Shown here: in pieces, positions 36,211-45,113 of the stretch
Position numbering within the stretch: position 1 is the first letter of the stretch
Layout of the letters: the number at the start of each line of letters is the position of its first letter
NCBI RefSeq assembly: GCF_965262965.1
Contig: NZ_OZ253573.1
Coordinates: 1,426,001-1,490,000, forward strand
From: Poriferisodalis sp965262965
Lineage (GTDB): Bacteria > Actinomycetota > Acidimicrobiia > Acidimicrobiales > Poriferisodalaceae
Length of the DNA stretch: 64,000 nucleotides
Reading direction: 5' to 3'
The notes under the pieces: model-generated
Told to the model about the DNA's origin: nothing
Seen by the model: the letters and a program-made list of their open reading frames with translations, nothing else
The model's database searches: none
Made by a program: the position numbers and the translations under genes

Positions 36211-37035
36211 TCAGGATGGAGCTGCCTCTGCGTACGCCTTGTTGTATCGGTCGCGGCAGAGATAGAACTGCTCGACGCTTTCGAAAGCGCCATGCGCGAT
36301 CAGGGTGTCCAGGTGGCGCCGCACGAGACGATCAGGCGGGGTGCGGGGTAGTTGCATCTGAATCGCCCCAAACCCCACGGGGCCGTTTCCTTCAGCTGTG
36401 GTTCGGCCGTGGGTCACACCGATCAAGTACTCGACTTCATCGAGCACGGAATCGAATACGGCATCTTCCTGGGTGCTCGGGATGAACTCCTCTGTGACCG
36501 AACGCAGTACCACCCACAGACGGTGCGATGCCTGAATCGGAGCTTCGTCCGGCTTCTTCAGCCGATCACAGTTGACCAAGTACGTGATTCGCCCCGGCCG
36601 GTCATCCTCCTCAGCTCGCACCGTGCCGATGATTCGAGCGATCGGGTCAATGCGGTCGGCCGCAGCGGCACCGAAGGCGACTGCGTAAATGGCCAGCAGC
36701 GTGACGTGGTGCTGCAAATTGATGACCGACTCGTGGGCCGAGTTCGTGTACGGCATCCGATTGGCGAGCAAACGGATCGCGTGTGCCCATGCCCTGTCGT
36801 GGTCGGCGCTGTTGGAGAAATACGAGCCGGTGACCAGCAGCTTGAGCAGACCTGCGGAGGCACTCTCGTAGGCCTGCAGGCACTCGTCATGCCCCTCGCA
36901 CTGAGTGTCGACTACGTCGTTGATGGTTTGCGTTGTCTCGTCGCTGATGAAGTCATGGAGCTTGATGCGGCACGCTGGATCGGCGAGGAGATTCTTGAGT
37001 TCGGCAACAGTGGCCGTTTCGGTCTGTGACGTCAC
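36211..37035 (-). CDS. Unrecognised 274-residue protein
   Basis: A mostly helical, acidic soluble protein, with no signal peptide or membrane segment I trust. Readable stretches include CEGHDECLQAYESASAGLL, AWAHAIRLLANRMPYTN and, near the C-terminus, RTPPDRLVRRHLDTLIAHG. Codon use looks like a real GC-rich gene. It starts with GTG at 37035, with TACTGT 6 nt upstream. It lies divergently next to hipBA among mobile elements, so a defence or stress role is possible, but nothing in the sequence shows it. Confidence 0.7.
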   Translation of the reverse strand: MTSQTETATVAELKNLLADPACRIKLHDFISDETTQTINDVVDTQCEGHDECLQAYESASAGLLKLLVTGSYFSNSADHDRAWAHAIRLLANRMPYTNSAHESVINLQHHVTLLAIYAVAFGAAAADRIDPIARIIGTVRAEEDDRPGRITYLVNCDRLKKPDEAPIQASHRLWVVLRSVTEEFIPSTQEDAVFDSVLDEVEYLIGVTHGRTTAEGNGPVGFGAIQMQLPRTPPDRLVRRHLDTLIAHGAFESVEQFYLCRDRYNKAYAEAAPS

Positions 37036-37041
37036 CCGACC

Positions 37042-37047
37042 ACAGTA
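37042..37047 (-). promoter_or_regulatory. Probable -10 box of the 274-residue gene
   Basis: TACTGT on the minus strand, 6 nt before GTG 37035; no Shine-Dalgarno. Confidence 0.4.
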
Positions 37048-37189
37048 CTGCGCCGCGTTTTCGGGCTATTGCATCCAGCCTCCGTCGGTGACATCGCCCA
37101 TGGCGGTGGCTGGTGCCGGGTTGGGGAATGTCGGTCAGACGCTCTTGGCGGTGTGTGCGTTCAGTAACACATGCCCGATTGTGTGCGTG

Positions 37190-37226
37190 CGGTGACGTCT
37201 GCAAGAATGTATGCGAACGGTGACAT
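37190..37226 (+). repeat. Direct repeat upstream of hipBA
   Basis: CGGTGACGT at 37190-37198 and CGGTGACAT at 37218-37226 are spaced 28 bp apart, close to three helical turns, just before the HipB-like start at 37245. A candidate operator for the XRE domain; unproven. Confidence 0.35.
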
Positions 37227-37244
37227 TCCAGCACGCTTGTCCGA

Positions 37245-38544
37245 ATGAAGCCGTTGGCAGCCTTCATTGTTCGCACGCCGGGGTCGCTGGCCAACGTGGT
37301 CGCCGACCGCCGGCGCCACCTGGGAATGACACAGCAGGCGCTGGCGACCGAGGCCGGCGTGTCGCGCAAGCTGGTGTGCGACGCCGAGGCAGGCAAACTG
37401 ACCATGCAGGTTGACGGCCTCATCAAGATCTGTATTGCACTCGAATGCGACCTCGTCGTTCGCGAAACAGACCCCCGATCGCCTCACTTACCTAGACGCA
37501 CTGGCGCCGTTCGAATGACGCCGCCGCCGCTGCTCGTGCGCATCGGCGGCATTCCAGCCGCAAGGATCTCGCGAGATCCCGGAGGCACCCGGCTGACCTA
37601 CGGCGCCGACTACCTCGCTCAACCCGATGCGGTCCCAGTGTCGCTGTCGTTGCCGTTGCGCACCCAACCCCATGTCGGCCCCCCTCATCGAGACCTGGCT
37701 GGATGGCCTGCTACCAGATCTGCCCGCAGACCGCGAGCAGTGGCGCCTGCTCGTCGGGGCAGCCTCAATCGATCCGTTCAATCTGCTCAGCACGCCGATT
37801 GGTACCGAGTGTGCTGGCGCTGTCCAATTCGAGCCCGACGGGGCAACCGACGCTGTGGACCGCCCATCGGCTCTCGAAAGGGTCTCCGAAGCCGAAGTCG
37901 GGTTGATCGGCGGGCTCGAGACGCTCATCGTGCAGCGTTTTGACCGTGCCCGCCCGGTATCAGGAATCGCAGCTCTCGAGCGCATTCACCAGGAGGACAT
38001 GTGCCAGGCGTTCGGACTTCCCGCCGCTCTGCGATTCCAGCGCGACGGCGGGCCGTCGACGCAAGACATCGCTGGATTGCTTCGCTCGCACAGCAGCAAC
38101 GTCGCCGCCGACACAATTGCGTTGTTCAAACGGCTCGTCTACTGCTGGGTCATCGTCGCCAATGATGCCCATGGCAAGAACCACGCTCTCCTGCATCTTC
38201 CTGGCGGTGCCTGCCGGCTGGCGCCCTTGTACGACGTCGCTTCGTGGCTGCCATACATCGACGTTCCCGCCCGTGACGTCCACCTCGCCATGGCTCTGGG
38301 AGGCGGATACGACGTGGGTGTGGGTGCTCGCACAGACGACTGGCGTGCCATGGCGCGCGAAATCGGGGCCGATCCCGAGTGGGCCGTTGCCGAAGTCATT
38401 CGCATCGCCCGCGAGGCACCCGCTCATCTCTTGGCCGAAATCGACGAACTGCCGCCTGCTGTGCGATCATCCGGCGCACCCACCCGCCTTCTCGATGCGG
38501 TAGCGCGACGCAGTGTTGACATCGTTGATGCGACGCTCGGGTAG
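37245..38544 (+). pseudogene. HipB-HipA toxin-antitoxin, fused and decayed
   Basis: The first ~85 residues are an XRE helix-turn-helix (LGMTQQALATEAGVSRKLV), as in the antitoxin HipB. With no stop codon the frame continues into the HipA N-terminus from the ATG at 37515. A one-base shift in the C6 run near 37680 moves the rest to the next frame. The kinase C-lobe remains: RFDRARPVSG, VANDAHGKNHALL (catalytic D-x-H-x-K-N) and LAPLYDVAS. The glycine-rich ATP loop and about 80-100 residues between SEAEV and GLETLIVQRFDR are missing. The kinase should be inactive. Confidence 0.75.
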
Positions 38545-38670
38545 TCGGCCCACGAACACCGGCGAGAGTGCGCCTGCGCATTGAGGGTCGGCGAACACGT
38601 CGTTGAGAGGTCCGAGGATCTCGACGGGGTGCTTCGAGGTCGAACTTCCGCGCAGTGAACGACCGATCCG

Positions 38671-39096
38671 TCAGCCTCCCTCGACCATGGCCTTCAGGAG
38701 TCTGAGCTGTTTGCCGTCGGAGAGTCGCACAGCGACGCGAAGCAGGGGCGAGACCAAGCTCCACCACAGTCCCGTGATCTGACAGTTGGCGACCAGTGTG
38801 ACTCGAGCCGAGTCCTCGTCGAACTCGTGGACTTCGTAGGTGTAGTCCGCCGTCACGCCGCCCTGGGCCGAACGCAGCACAATCGACCGACCGAGGTCAC
38901 ATTGGGCGATGGTGCTTGAGCGGTCTGCGCCGCGAGCGCGCAATGTCAGCTTCGTCCCTTCGGCGGTTTCTCCCTCGGCCGTCATCGATTCGATTCCGGG
39001 CATCCACCGGTGGGCGTTCGGCCAATCGGTGAGGGCCTCCCACACCTGCGGAGCGGGTCGTTGAATGACCTCTTCGACTGAGGACGCCTGCGACAT
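38671..39096 (-). CDS. SRPBCC (START-like) family protein
   Basis: 141 residues with the helix-grip pattern: an opening strand (EEVIQRPAPQVWEALTDWPN), a central antiparallel sheet, and a long C-terminal helix (LLRVAVRLSDGKQLRLLKAM). Binds or converts a hydrophobic ligand; which one is unknown. ATG 39096 has GAGGGG 6 nt upstream. IS982 has landed 30 bp upstream and probably cuts off the original promoter. Confidence 0.8.
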   Translation of the reverse strand: MSQASSVEEVIQRPAPQVWEALTDWPNAHRWMPGIESMTAEGETAEGTKLTLRARGADRSSTIAQCDLGRSIVLRSAQGGVTADYTYEVHEFDEDSARVTLVANCQITGLWWSLVSPLLRVAVRLSDGKQLRLLKAMVEGG

Positions 39097-39126
39097 GAAC
39101 TGCCCCTCGTTGCCCATGGGTTCTAG

Positions 39127-40148
39127 ATGGTTAGTTCCTAGGGGTGGGGTCCACCGGTTGTGGGGTGAGGGTGTCCAAGCTCGGGGTGTGTATTCACGCT
39201 TCGATCTTGGAGGTTCTCAGCATGGGCCCGGACTTGGACACCCTCGCGGCCGCACTGTATGTGAGGATCGATGACCTGTTGGCACAGAACCCTGGGTTGG
39301 CGCCGCAGCGGCCTGTGGTGGGGTTCGCCCCGAAGCTGACCGACGCGGAGCTGGTCACCTTGGCGGTGTTCTCTGCGCTGCTGGGCTTCGACAACGAGTC
39401 GCAGTTCATGCGCTACGCCCACGCGCATCTGCGGCCGTGGTTCGCGTATCTGGCGAACCGCGACGGGTACAACAAGCGGCTGCGGCGCAGCGCCGACATG
39501 ATCGCTCGGGTCATGGGATGTCTCGCACGCGAGTGCGAGTCGTGGCACGACGACGTGTGGCTGGTGGACTCCACCCCGGTCGAGTGCGGCCGAAGCCGCG
39601 AGACCCAAAAGCGCTCCGGCCTCGCGGGATGGGCCCAATACGGCTGGTGCGCGTCGCATTCCCGCTGGTTCTGGGGCTTGCGGCTGCACCTTGTCGCCAC
39701 ACCCTCAGGTCTGCCGGTCGCGTTCGCTCTCGCCGACGCGAAAGCCGACGAACGCGAAGTCTGCGCCGACATGATCGACGCGGCCCGCATCGCCCGGCCG
39801 GGCCAGACCCTCATCGCCGACAACCGCTACCGAAGCGCTGCGTTCGAAGCCGACCTCAACGACGACGGCATCACCGTGCTGCGCCCCGCCACCCGAACCG
39901 AGGCCCCGCGGCCCCGCGCAAAGTTCCTGCGGCCCCTGCGCCAGATCATCGAATCGATCAACTGGACCCTCAAAGGCCAACTCACCCTCGAACGCCACAA
40001 AGGCCGCACCCGCGCCGGCGTCGCCGTGCGCATCGCGACACGGCTCCTCGCCCTCACCGCCGCCATCTGGCACAACGACACCTACCGACACAGCCGACCA
40101 GCACGCTCACTCACCGCATACGACCACTAAAACCTTGGAACTAACCAT
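39127..40148 (+). mobile_element. IS982-family element, complete
   Basis: 1022 bp. The ends ATGGTTAGTTCC and GGAACTAACCAT are perfect 12-bp inverted repeats extended by a few matching bases. CTAG flanks both sides (39123-39126 and 40149-40152) and may be the target duplication, though it is itself palindromic. Confidence 0.8.
39222..40130 (+). CDS. IS982-family transposase
   Basis: 302 residues. The DDE core is visible: VWLVDSTPVECGRS, then IADNRYRSAAF with the second D, and LRQIIESINWTLKGQLTLE with the E. Likely active. ATG 39222 is the first with family-like sequence (MGPDLDTLAAALYVRID); upstream ATG 39144 is in the terminal region. Confidence 0.85.
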   Translation: MGPDLDTLAAALYVRIDDLLAQNPGLAPQRPVVGFAPKLTDAELVTLAVFSALLGFDNESQFMRYAHAHLRPWFAYLANRDGYNKRLRRSADMIARVMGCLARECESWHDDVWLVDSTPVECGRSRETQKRSGLAGWAQYGWCASHSRWFWGLRLHLVATPSGLPVAFALADAKADEREVCADMIDAARIARPGQTLIADNRYRSAAFEADLNDDGITVLRPATRTEAPRPRAKFLRPLRQIIESINWTLKGQLTLERHKGRTRAGVAVRIATRLLALTAAIWHNDTYRHSRPARSLTAYDH

Positions 40149-40385
40149 CTAGTGCGACAAGCACGGAGGCCAAGAACTTGAGAGCTCCATCCTCCCGATA
40201 GGAGCCGAGGCCCGACGAGCAAGTCCAGTCACTCGCTACGGCGACTGCTGAGCCGCCTCCTTCGGCGACGCACCGCAGGCGGCAGCAGAGCCTGGAGCGA
40301 CGATCGCCGCCGGCCGGGGCACAGAAAATCAACCGAGGGGTTCCGCGGCTGCTCAGTAGTGTCCAAATCAACGTGAGGCACTGTC

Positions 40386-40529
40386 ATGGATGAAGCGAAA
40401 AACCGACCGGACCAGACGATGGATCGCATCCTCGAGCTGTCGTTGCCAAAGCCTGGAGTTGCCGAGGCAATGCGCTTCTGGCAATACACGCGTCCCATAC
40501 CTGGCGACCGCCGACCGATAACGCGCTAG
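40386..40529 (+). CDS. Possible 47-residue peptide
   Basis: An open frame with normal-looking residues (DQTMDRILELSLPKPGVAEAM), ending just before the relBE promoter. No Shine-Dalgarno and no known family. The surrounding 40153-40548 holds nothing else; it could be a leftover of a gene cut by IS982. Confidence 0.25.
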   Translation: MDEAKNRPDQTMDRILELSLPKPGVAEAMRFWQYTRPIPGDRRPITR

Positions 40530-40548
40530 CAATCTGCCTTAACTTCTG

Positions 40549-40554
40549 TACAAT
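40549..40554 (+). promoter_or_regulatory. -10 box of the relBE operon, leaderless
   Basis: TACAAT lies 6 nt before the ATG at 40561; no Shine-Dalgarno. Confidence 0.5.
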
Positions 40555-40560
40555 ACGGCC

Positions 40561-40842
40561 ATGACAGAGCACCCCGCAGAAATCCGCAACCGAGTGTCAG
40601 CGCCGCTGAGCGAAGTTCGGAACCGGCTGAGCGAGATCGTGGACGAAGCCGCGACCACCGGCGCTGACTTCATCATCACCAAGCACGGTCGTGCTGCGGC
40701 GGTGATTATCGGCCACGACGAATACGAGGCGCTGATCGAGACTCTCAACATCCTCTCTGACGCGGACTCCATGGCCGCCATCTCCGAGGCCGAGGAACAG
40801 TTGGCATCCGGCGACGTAATCCCGCTCGAAGAACTGGACTGA
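40561..40842 (+). CDS. Phd/YefM/RelB-type antitoxin
   Basis: 93 residues. The fold signature is VSAPLSEVRNRLSEIVDEA followed by FIITKHGRAAAVIIGHDEY, the Phd/YefM DNA-binding dimer domain; the C-terminal acidic part (EEQLASGDVIPLEELD) would wrap the toxin. It represses its own promoter and neutralises the RelE-like toxin 10 bp downstream. Confidence 0.9.
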   Translation: MTEHPAEIRNRVSAPLSEVRNRLSEIVDEAATTGADFIITKHGRAAAVIIGHDEYEALIETLNILSDADSMAAISEAEEQLASGDVIPLEELD

Positions 40843-40852
40843 GCGAAGATCA

Positions 40853-41095
40853 ATGCCAGGGCTCACGCGTCGCGCATCGAAGGATCTTGCACAGCTGCCA
40901 CCGAGGCTTGCGCAAAAGGCACGCGAGATCATCGGCCGTCTTGATGACGACCCCGCTATCGGGCACAAGCTGAAGGGATCGCTTCAGGGCAAGCGGGCAG
41001 CGCGACTGGGTCGAAGCCACCGCATCATCTATGCGGCGAACGAGGGCAGCATCGTCGTGCTGACAATCAGAGCGCGCAAGGACGCTTACCGCTAA
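40853..41095 (+). CDS. RelE/ParE-superfamily toxin
   Basis: 80 residues with the compact RelE fold: PGLTRRASKDLAQLPPRLAQ, a central LKGSLQGKRAARLGRSHRII and ending VVLTIRARKDAYR. The basic residues R, R and the terminal KDAYR are those expected for ribosome-dependent mRNA cleavage. The stop overlaps the next start by one base (TAATG), so a third gene is part of the operon. Confidence 0.9.
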   Translation: MPGLTRRASKDLAQLPPRLAQKAREIIGRLDDDPAIGHKLKGSLQGKRAARLGRSHRIIYAANEGSIVVLTIRARKDAYR

Positions 41096-42561
41096 TGGCC
41101 GACGACTTGCCTACCGACCCGCAGGAGCGCGAGATATTCCTGCGCGCGCTACGCGACTACAGCGAGCGATGCGAACATCCCAAACTCACGGCTGACTGCC
41201 CATCTTCGATCGACATCTCGCCGGATCTGAGGGGCTGCGGTGAGGAATGCATGGACCTGCTGGCTCGACACGGTGCTCCGGGACCGACCGAAGAATTCCC
41301 TCTCGGTGATGGCCTGACGGCAATCAGGGTTCGGCGGCCTCGCCCTCGAAGGAATGCCCAGAAACACCTCAAGGCGTACGACTCGCGTGAGGTGTACCTC
41401 CACGATCAGTCGACGAAGCCTCCGTCTCGCTGGCGCCTCGCTGCGATTCTGCGGGGGATCCTCGAGGAATCGTGTGAACCGCCGCCGGCAGACAACGACC
41501 AAGCCGCAGAACGCAAGGACCGGATCTACGAGCTCATCCGTTGCGCGGAACTGAGAGGCCTCGACCCTGATGAGCACCTCTTGCCCCATGTTCGTCTCGC
41601 TGTCGCAGGAAGCGCGTTTGCGCACCTCCTCGGGTCTCTCCACAGACGTGACGAGCCTGAATCGTTCGATCACACAGGTGGATGGGCAGCGGTAGCCGAG
41701 CAATTCGGCACAGATGATTCAGATTCCGGGCCATTCCGCTCCGATGGAGCATGGTTGGGAGATCTCTACGGAGCAATCATCAAATGGTCACTCGCCTGCA
41801 GCCTCGAGGAACTCCTGGACTGGATGCCGCCGGCTCCGGAGCGCTTCTCACGACCGCTCGCGCTTCCCGACCCACACTCCGATGATGATGGAACATGGAT
41901 CGTCGAACGCTTCACGAGAACGTTTCTTTGGGAGTGGTCTGTCCCGTCCTTGCGCCGAGAATGGCTCTACTTGCACGGTCAACACCCAGCGCCGTGTTCA
42001 GCGGAAGACATGGAGGTGCGCGCAGTTTCCGAGAACGACCTCGCCCTGCTTATGGCTGACCGGCTCGCCGCCGAACCACCGCCCTATTCCCAGCTTTCAG
42101 CACGACTCGTCGGCAGCGCTGCCAGCTTCATCACCGAAGGTCGACGACGCGAAGCAGTGGCGCTCTTCGAAGCCACTCTCCACCTTGAGCCCGACAGCCA
42201 AATTGCGCTCAACAACCTCGGATTCTGCCTTTTGCCCGACGAGCCGAAGGCCGCTCTCGACGTGCTCGAACGGGCAGTGGCTTCCGGGCGCGGCGATGCC
42301 GATCTCGCCAACCTCAACCGTGTGCTCGCACTGGCGTCGCTCGGCCGGTACACCTCAGCTCTCGGCCTCGTCGAGTCGATGCTCGACGAATGGGGTCCAC
42401 AAAGGTTGGCTCCCCCGACCTACCTGTGGGACATCGATTCGATCCTGCACGACGGCGACCCCGTGCTAGCGACATATCAGGATTTTCGCGAATACGCCGA
42501 GACCCTCTGGGCAGCGATCAAAGTCCGCCTTAGCCATATGGACCGCGACGCGCCAAGCTGA
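41095..42561 (+). CDS. 488-residue TPR-containing protein linked to relBE
   Basis: The C-terminal third has tetratricopeptide-like repeats (REAVALFEATLHLEPDSQIAL, then NNLGFCLLPDEPKAALDVLE and RVLALASLGRYTSALGLVESM). The N-terminal two thirds are unrecognised, with a polar, acidic character and no membrane segment. The ATG overlaps the relE stop, so the three genes are translationally connected. A TPR partner on a RelBE toxin is unusual; it may modulate the toxin, act as a chaperone, or merely ride along. Confidence 0.75.
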   Translation: MADDLPTDPQEREIFLRALRDYSERCEHPKLTADCPSSIDISPDLRGCGEECMDLLARHGAPGPTEEFPLGDGLTAIRVRRPRPRRNAQKHLKAYDSREVYLHDQSTKPPSRWRLAAILRGILEESCEPPPADNDQAAERKDRIYELIRCAELRGLDPDEHLLPHVRLAVAGSAFAHLLGSLHRRDEPESFDHTGGWAAVAEQFGTDDSDSGPFRSDGAWLGDLYGAIIKWSLACSLEELLDWMPPAPERFSRPLALPDPHSDDDGTWIVERFTRTFLWEWSVPSLRREWLYLHGQHPAPCSAEDMEVRAVSENDLALLMADRLAAEPPPYSQLSARLVGSAASFITEGRRREAVALFEATLHLEPDSQIALNNLGFCLLPDEPKAALDVLERAVASGRGDADLANLNRVLALASLGRYTSALGLVESMLDEWGPQRLAPPTYLWDIDSILHDGDPVLATYQDFREYAETLWAAIKVRLSHMDRDAPS

Positions 42562-42800
42562 CCCTGGGACGCCACGGACGTATCGACCGGAACATCGACA
42601 CCATCCAGGCGCCCTACCCCGAACGCACCATCCGAACCTTCCAAGCAGCGCTCAACAGCTCCGAGAACCCCGCCCAACAAGCCGAAGCGATCGTCCGGGT
42701 CATCCGCGACCTCGGCCTGCAGCCCTTCGTCCCGCCCGAACCGCTCCCCGAGATCACCCCCGACGACGTCTACTGCGTCACCTGGCTCGCCCTTGTCTGA
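42552..42800 (+). pseudogene. C-terminal fragment of an unrecognised protein
   Basis: The frame begins inside the end of the TPR gene and gives 82 residues with a genuine-looking sequence (RNIDTIQAPYPERTIRTFQA, later PEPLPEITPDDVYCVTWLA). No start codon or family is seen. It is probably the remains of a gene whose 5' end was lost when the relBE-TPR segment arrived. Confidence 0.35.
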
Positions 42801-42844
42801 TCAGCGTGCCGGGTGACTGCTCGCGCCTTGATAACGATTCTAAG

Positions 42845-42882
42845 TGGTCCATTTCGAGCCATGAACGGCTACATTTGGACCA
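42845..42882 (+). promoter_or_regulatory. Inverted repeat and -10 box before the small HTH operon
   Basis: TGGTCCA (42845-42851) and TGGACCA (42876-42882) are perfect inverted arms 24 bp apart; the second arm abuts the ATG at 42883. TACATT at 42870-42875 lies 7 nt before the ATG. Repressor binding here would cover the promoter, and the HTH protein of the operon is the natural candidate. Confidence 0.5.
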
Positions 42883-43044
42883 ATGGTAGGCATGGAGCTG
42901 GAGCGGGTGGAAGCCCTCGAACTGCTGGGCATGGTTCTGGCTCATCTCAACGACGCCGAGGCAGTCGGCGACCTGTCGCCTCGGGTAGCGACACTGATGG
43001 CGATACGTGACAAGCTCGCCACAGGCCTGAGGGAGTTGCAATGA
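42883..43044 (+). CDS. Small protein, 53 residues, first gene of a coupled pair
   Basis: A short, leucine-rich helical protein (MELERVEALELLGMVLAHLN, then ATLMAIRDKLATGLREL). Its TGA overlaps the ATG of the next gene (ATGA), indicating coupled translation. Its size, pairing and promoter suggest a regulatory or antitoxin-like unit. No family recognised. Confidence 0.6.
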   Translation: MVGMELERVEALELLGMVLAHLNDAEAVGDLSPRVATLMAIRDKLATGLRELQ

Positions 43045-43301
43045 GCTACAGCGAAGTCGACGTGTCGGCGGCTCAGGCTGCGATGGACAAGTACCGCAGC
43101 GGCCTCGACGGCGAGATTGCAGCCGCCTTGGCGGTCGTCGGCCTCAGCGCCGAGCGTGCGGACAAAGAAGCAGCGATTCGCGACGACATGATCCGTGTTG
43201 CCCACCGTGCCGGCGCATCACTCCGGCATCTGGCCGAGGTGTCAGGACTCGGCCGCAAGACAGTGACCGCCATCGTCGAAACCGGGCCGACACAATCCTG
43301 A
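43041..43301 (+). CDS. Small helix-turn-helix protein, 86 residues
   Basis: The N-terminal half is helical (SEVDVSAAQAAMDKYRSGLD); the C-terminal half is a probable helix-turn-helix (AGASLRHLAEVSGLGRKTVTAI). It is the second gene of the coupled pair and the likely binder of the palindrome at 42845-42882. Function unknown. 43302-43400 holds no gene. Confidence 0.65.
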   Translation: MSYSEVDVSAAQAAMDKYRSGLDGEIAAALAVVGLSAERADKEAAIRDDMIRVAHRAGASLRHLAEVSGLGRKTVTAIVETGPTQS

Positions 43302-43400
43302 GCAGCTGTACTACGCGTGGCGGGCCATCGGCAACGCGGGCTGCCACGTCCTCTCGGGCCCCAACCGTGGCTTCATCGGCCAGCCGAACCGTTCCTTTAG

Positions 43401-45014
43401 CCTGAATCCACCGATTGGTTGTTGGTGAGCGCGGGTTTCGCGGGCCGGTGGCGGGTTGGGGTCGCGTCGGGTTGTTGGGGGTGTGGTTTGGTGTGTTTGG
43501 GCGTGTTCGGCTAGGGGTGCGGGTGTGGTTTGGGGTTGTCGACGCTGGGTTTGTGTGGGGGCGTCAGTTCCGGGCTGTGCCGTTTAGCCGGAGGGTCCGG
43601 GCAGAGCCCTGAGAGCGCTGAGCGTGGCTGTGAATTGTGGTGCCCAGGGCCAGCGGGCGGGGTATCGCAGGGTGGGTGTGCCCGAGCGGTTGACCAGCAC
43701 GGCGGCGAGTGCGACGAGTCGGGTGCGGCGCGAGCGGTTCGTGGCCGCCGGCGCGCCGGCGAGCGTGTCGGTCCAGTGGCCGATGTTGTGGGCGAGCGCT
43801 GCGCAGGCGAGCGGTGCGCAGTTCGCGCCGTAGTGGCCTGAGGGGACGTGTTCGAGCCCGGTGCCTTCTTTGAGGTCGCGGATGGCGAGCTCGACCACGG
43901 CGTGGCCGCGGTGGAACTCATCCGCGGCGGCGGTGTCGTGTTCGGTGTTGGCGTTGAATGCGTGGTGTCGCCAGTCGGGCCACAGCCGTCGCTGTGCGCT
44001 GTTGGTGAGGCGGGTGCGGCGCACCACGAGACGAACGGTGCGCTTGGCTTTGCCGCGGCCGGTGGCATAGGTCGTCTCGGCGACTTGGGCGTGGCCGTCT
44101 TTGGTGTAGTCGATGTCGGCCCACGCGTCGTCGCTGATCGCTTGGATCGCTGTGCGCACAGAGGATCTGAGGGCGACGGTGATCGACCATTTGATGTCGT
44201 GGGCGTCGAGACGGTCGATCAGTTTCCATGACCAGAATCCCGAGTCGGCGCGCACCGTGGTCGGCCCGGTCGCCCCGGCGCGTCGCAGGTTCGCGACGAG
44301 CTCGTCGACGAAGCGCGCCACGCCTCGCGACGACCCCGCGGAGCCTTTGCGCATGCGTGCGCCGAGCACCTCGCGGGTGTCGGCGCGTGCAGCGAGCAGC
44401 GGGTGATAGCCGAGCACGCTGGTGTAGCCGTACGCGGCGCCCTGTTTTTGTTTGCCGTGGACCTCGCAGACCGTGGAGTCCACATCGACCGTCAGCGGCG
44501 CACGGCCCGGGCCTGCTCCCAACTGCCATGCGCGAGCGAGCGTGCGCGACAGCACCGCTTCGAGCTGGCGGACGTGACCGAACGTGAACGTCCGCAAGAA
44601 CGACCCCACCGTGGACGGCGCCATCGGGCGGAACCCCAGCACCCTCCCGGTGCGCCCGGCGCGCAGCATCTCGACATGATCGATGTGAGTGCCGCCAGCG
44701 AGCATCGCGGCGACCACCGTGCAGATCTTCGGGCCTGGGTTCGCGGAACCGGTGCGCACCCACCGCTCGATCAGCCCCAACAGACCCAGACGGTCCATCA
44801 GCGTTCCCGCCAGGATCAGGCCCGCGTTGGCCACCAGGCCCTCATGATCGAACGTCGTTGCGAACCGGTCCAGCCTGCGCGATGATCCAGACACAAAAAG
44901 TGCCTCCTGTTTTTGAGACGAATGTGGCTTTCGACATCACAATCGTCGCAGATCAGGAGGCCTTTTTCGCGGACGCGGCAACCCCCACACACCCACCACA
45001 CCGGTGGATTCAGG
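43401..45014 (-). mobile_element. IS1380-family element, complete
   Basis: The ends are inverted repeats: CCTGAATCCACCG at 43401 and CGGTGGATTCAGG ending at 45014. About 1.6 kb. Flanks read TTTAG on the left and CTTAG on the right, a possible 4-bp (TTAG) duplication with slippage. It sits about 100 bp from the IS5-type gene. Confidence 0.8.
43584..44894 (-). CDS. IS1380-family transposase
   Basis: 436 residues, full length. The DDE core: LTVDVDSTVCEVHGKQKQGA, then VRADSGFWSWKLIDRL, and VVELAIRDLKEGTGLEHVPSG. Starts with GTG at 44894, with AGGAGG 8 nt upstream. Likely functional; not closely similar to the IS1380 at 3464. Confidence 0.88.
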   Translation of the reverse strand: MSGSSRRLDRFATTFDHEGLVANAGLILAGTLMDRLGLLGLIERWVRTGSANPGPKICTVVAAMLAGGTHIDHVEMLRAGRTGRVLGFRPMAPSTVGSFLRTFTFGHVRQLEAVLSRTLARAWQLGAGPGRAPLTVDVDSTVCEVHGKQKQGAAYGYTSVLGYHPLLAARADTREVLGARMRKGSAGSSRGVARFVDELVANLRRAGATGPTTVRADSGFWSWKLIDRLDAHDIKWSITVALRSSVRTAIQAISDDAWADIDYTKDGHAQVAETTYATGRGKAKRTVRLVVRRTRLTNSAQRRLWPDWRHHAFNANTEHDTAAADEFHRGHAVVELAIRDLKEGTGLEHVPSGHYGANCAPLACAALAHNIGHWTDTLAGAPAATNRSRRTRLVALAAVLVNRSGTPTLRYPARWPWAPQFTATLSALRALPGPSG

Positions 45015-45113
45015 CTTAGAGGCCGCGCGGATTGGCCATCCACGGGTTGGCTGGTTCCCCGGTGTATTGGTCGGGTTGTCCGAACAAGACAACCCGTGGA
45101 GGCCGGTTTCATC

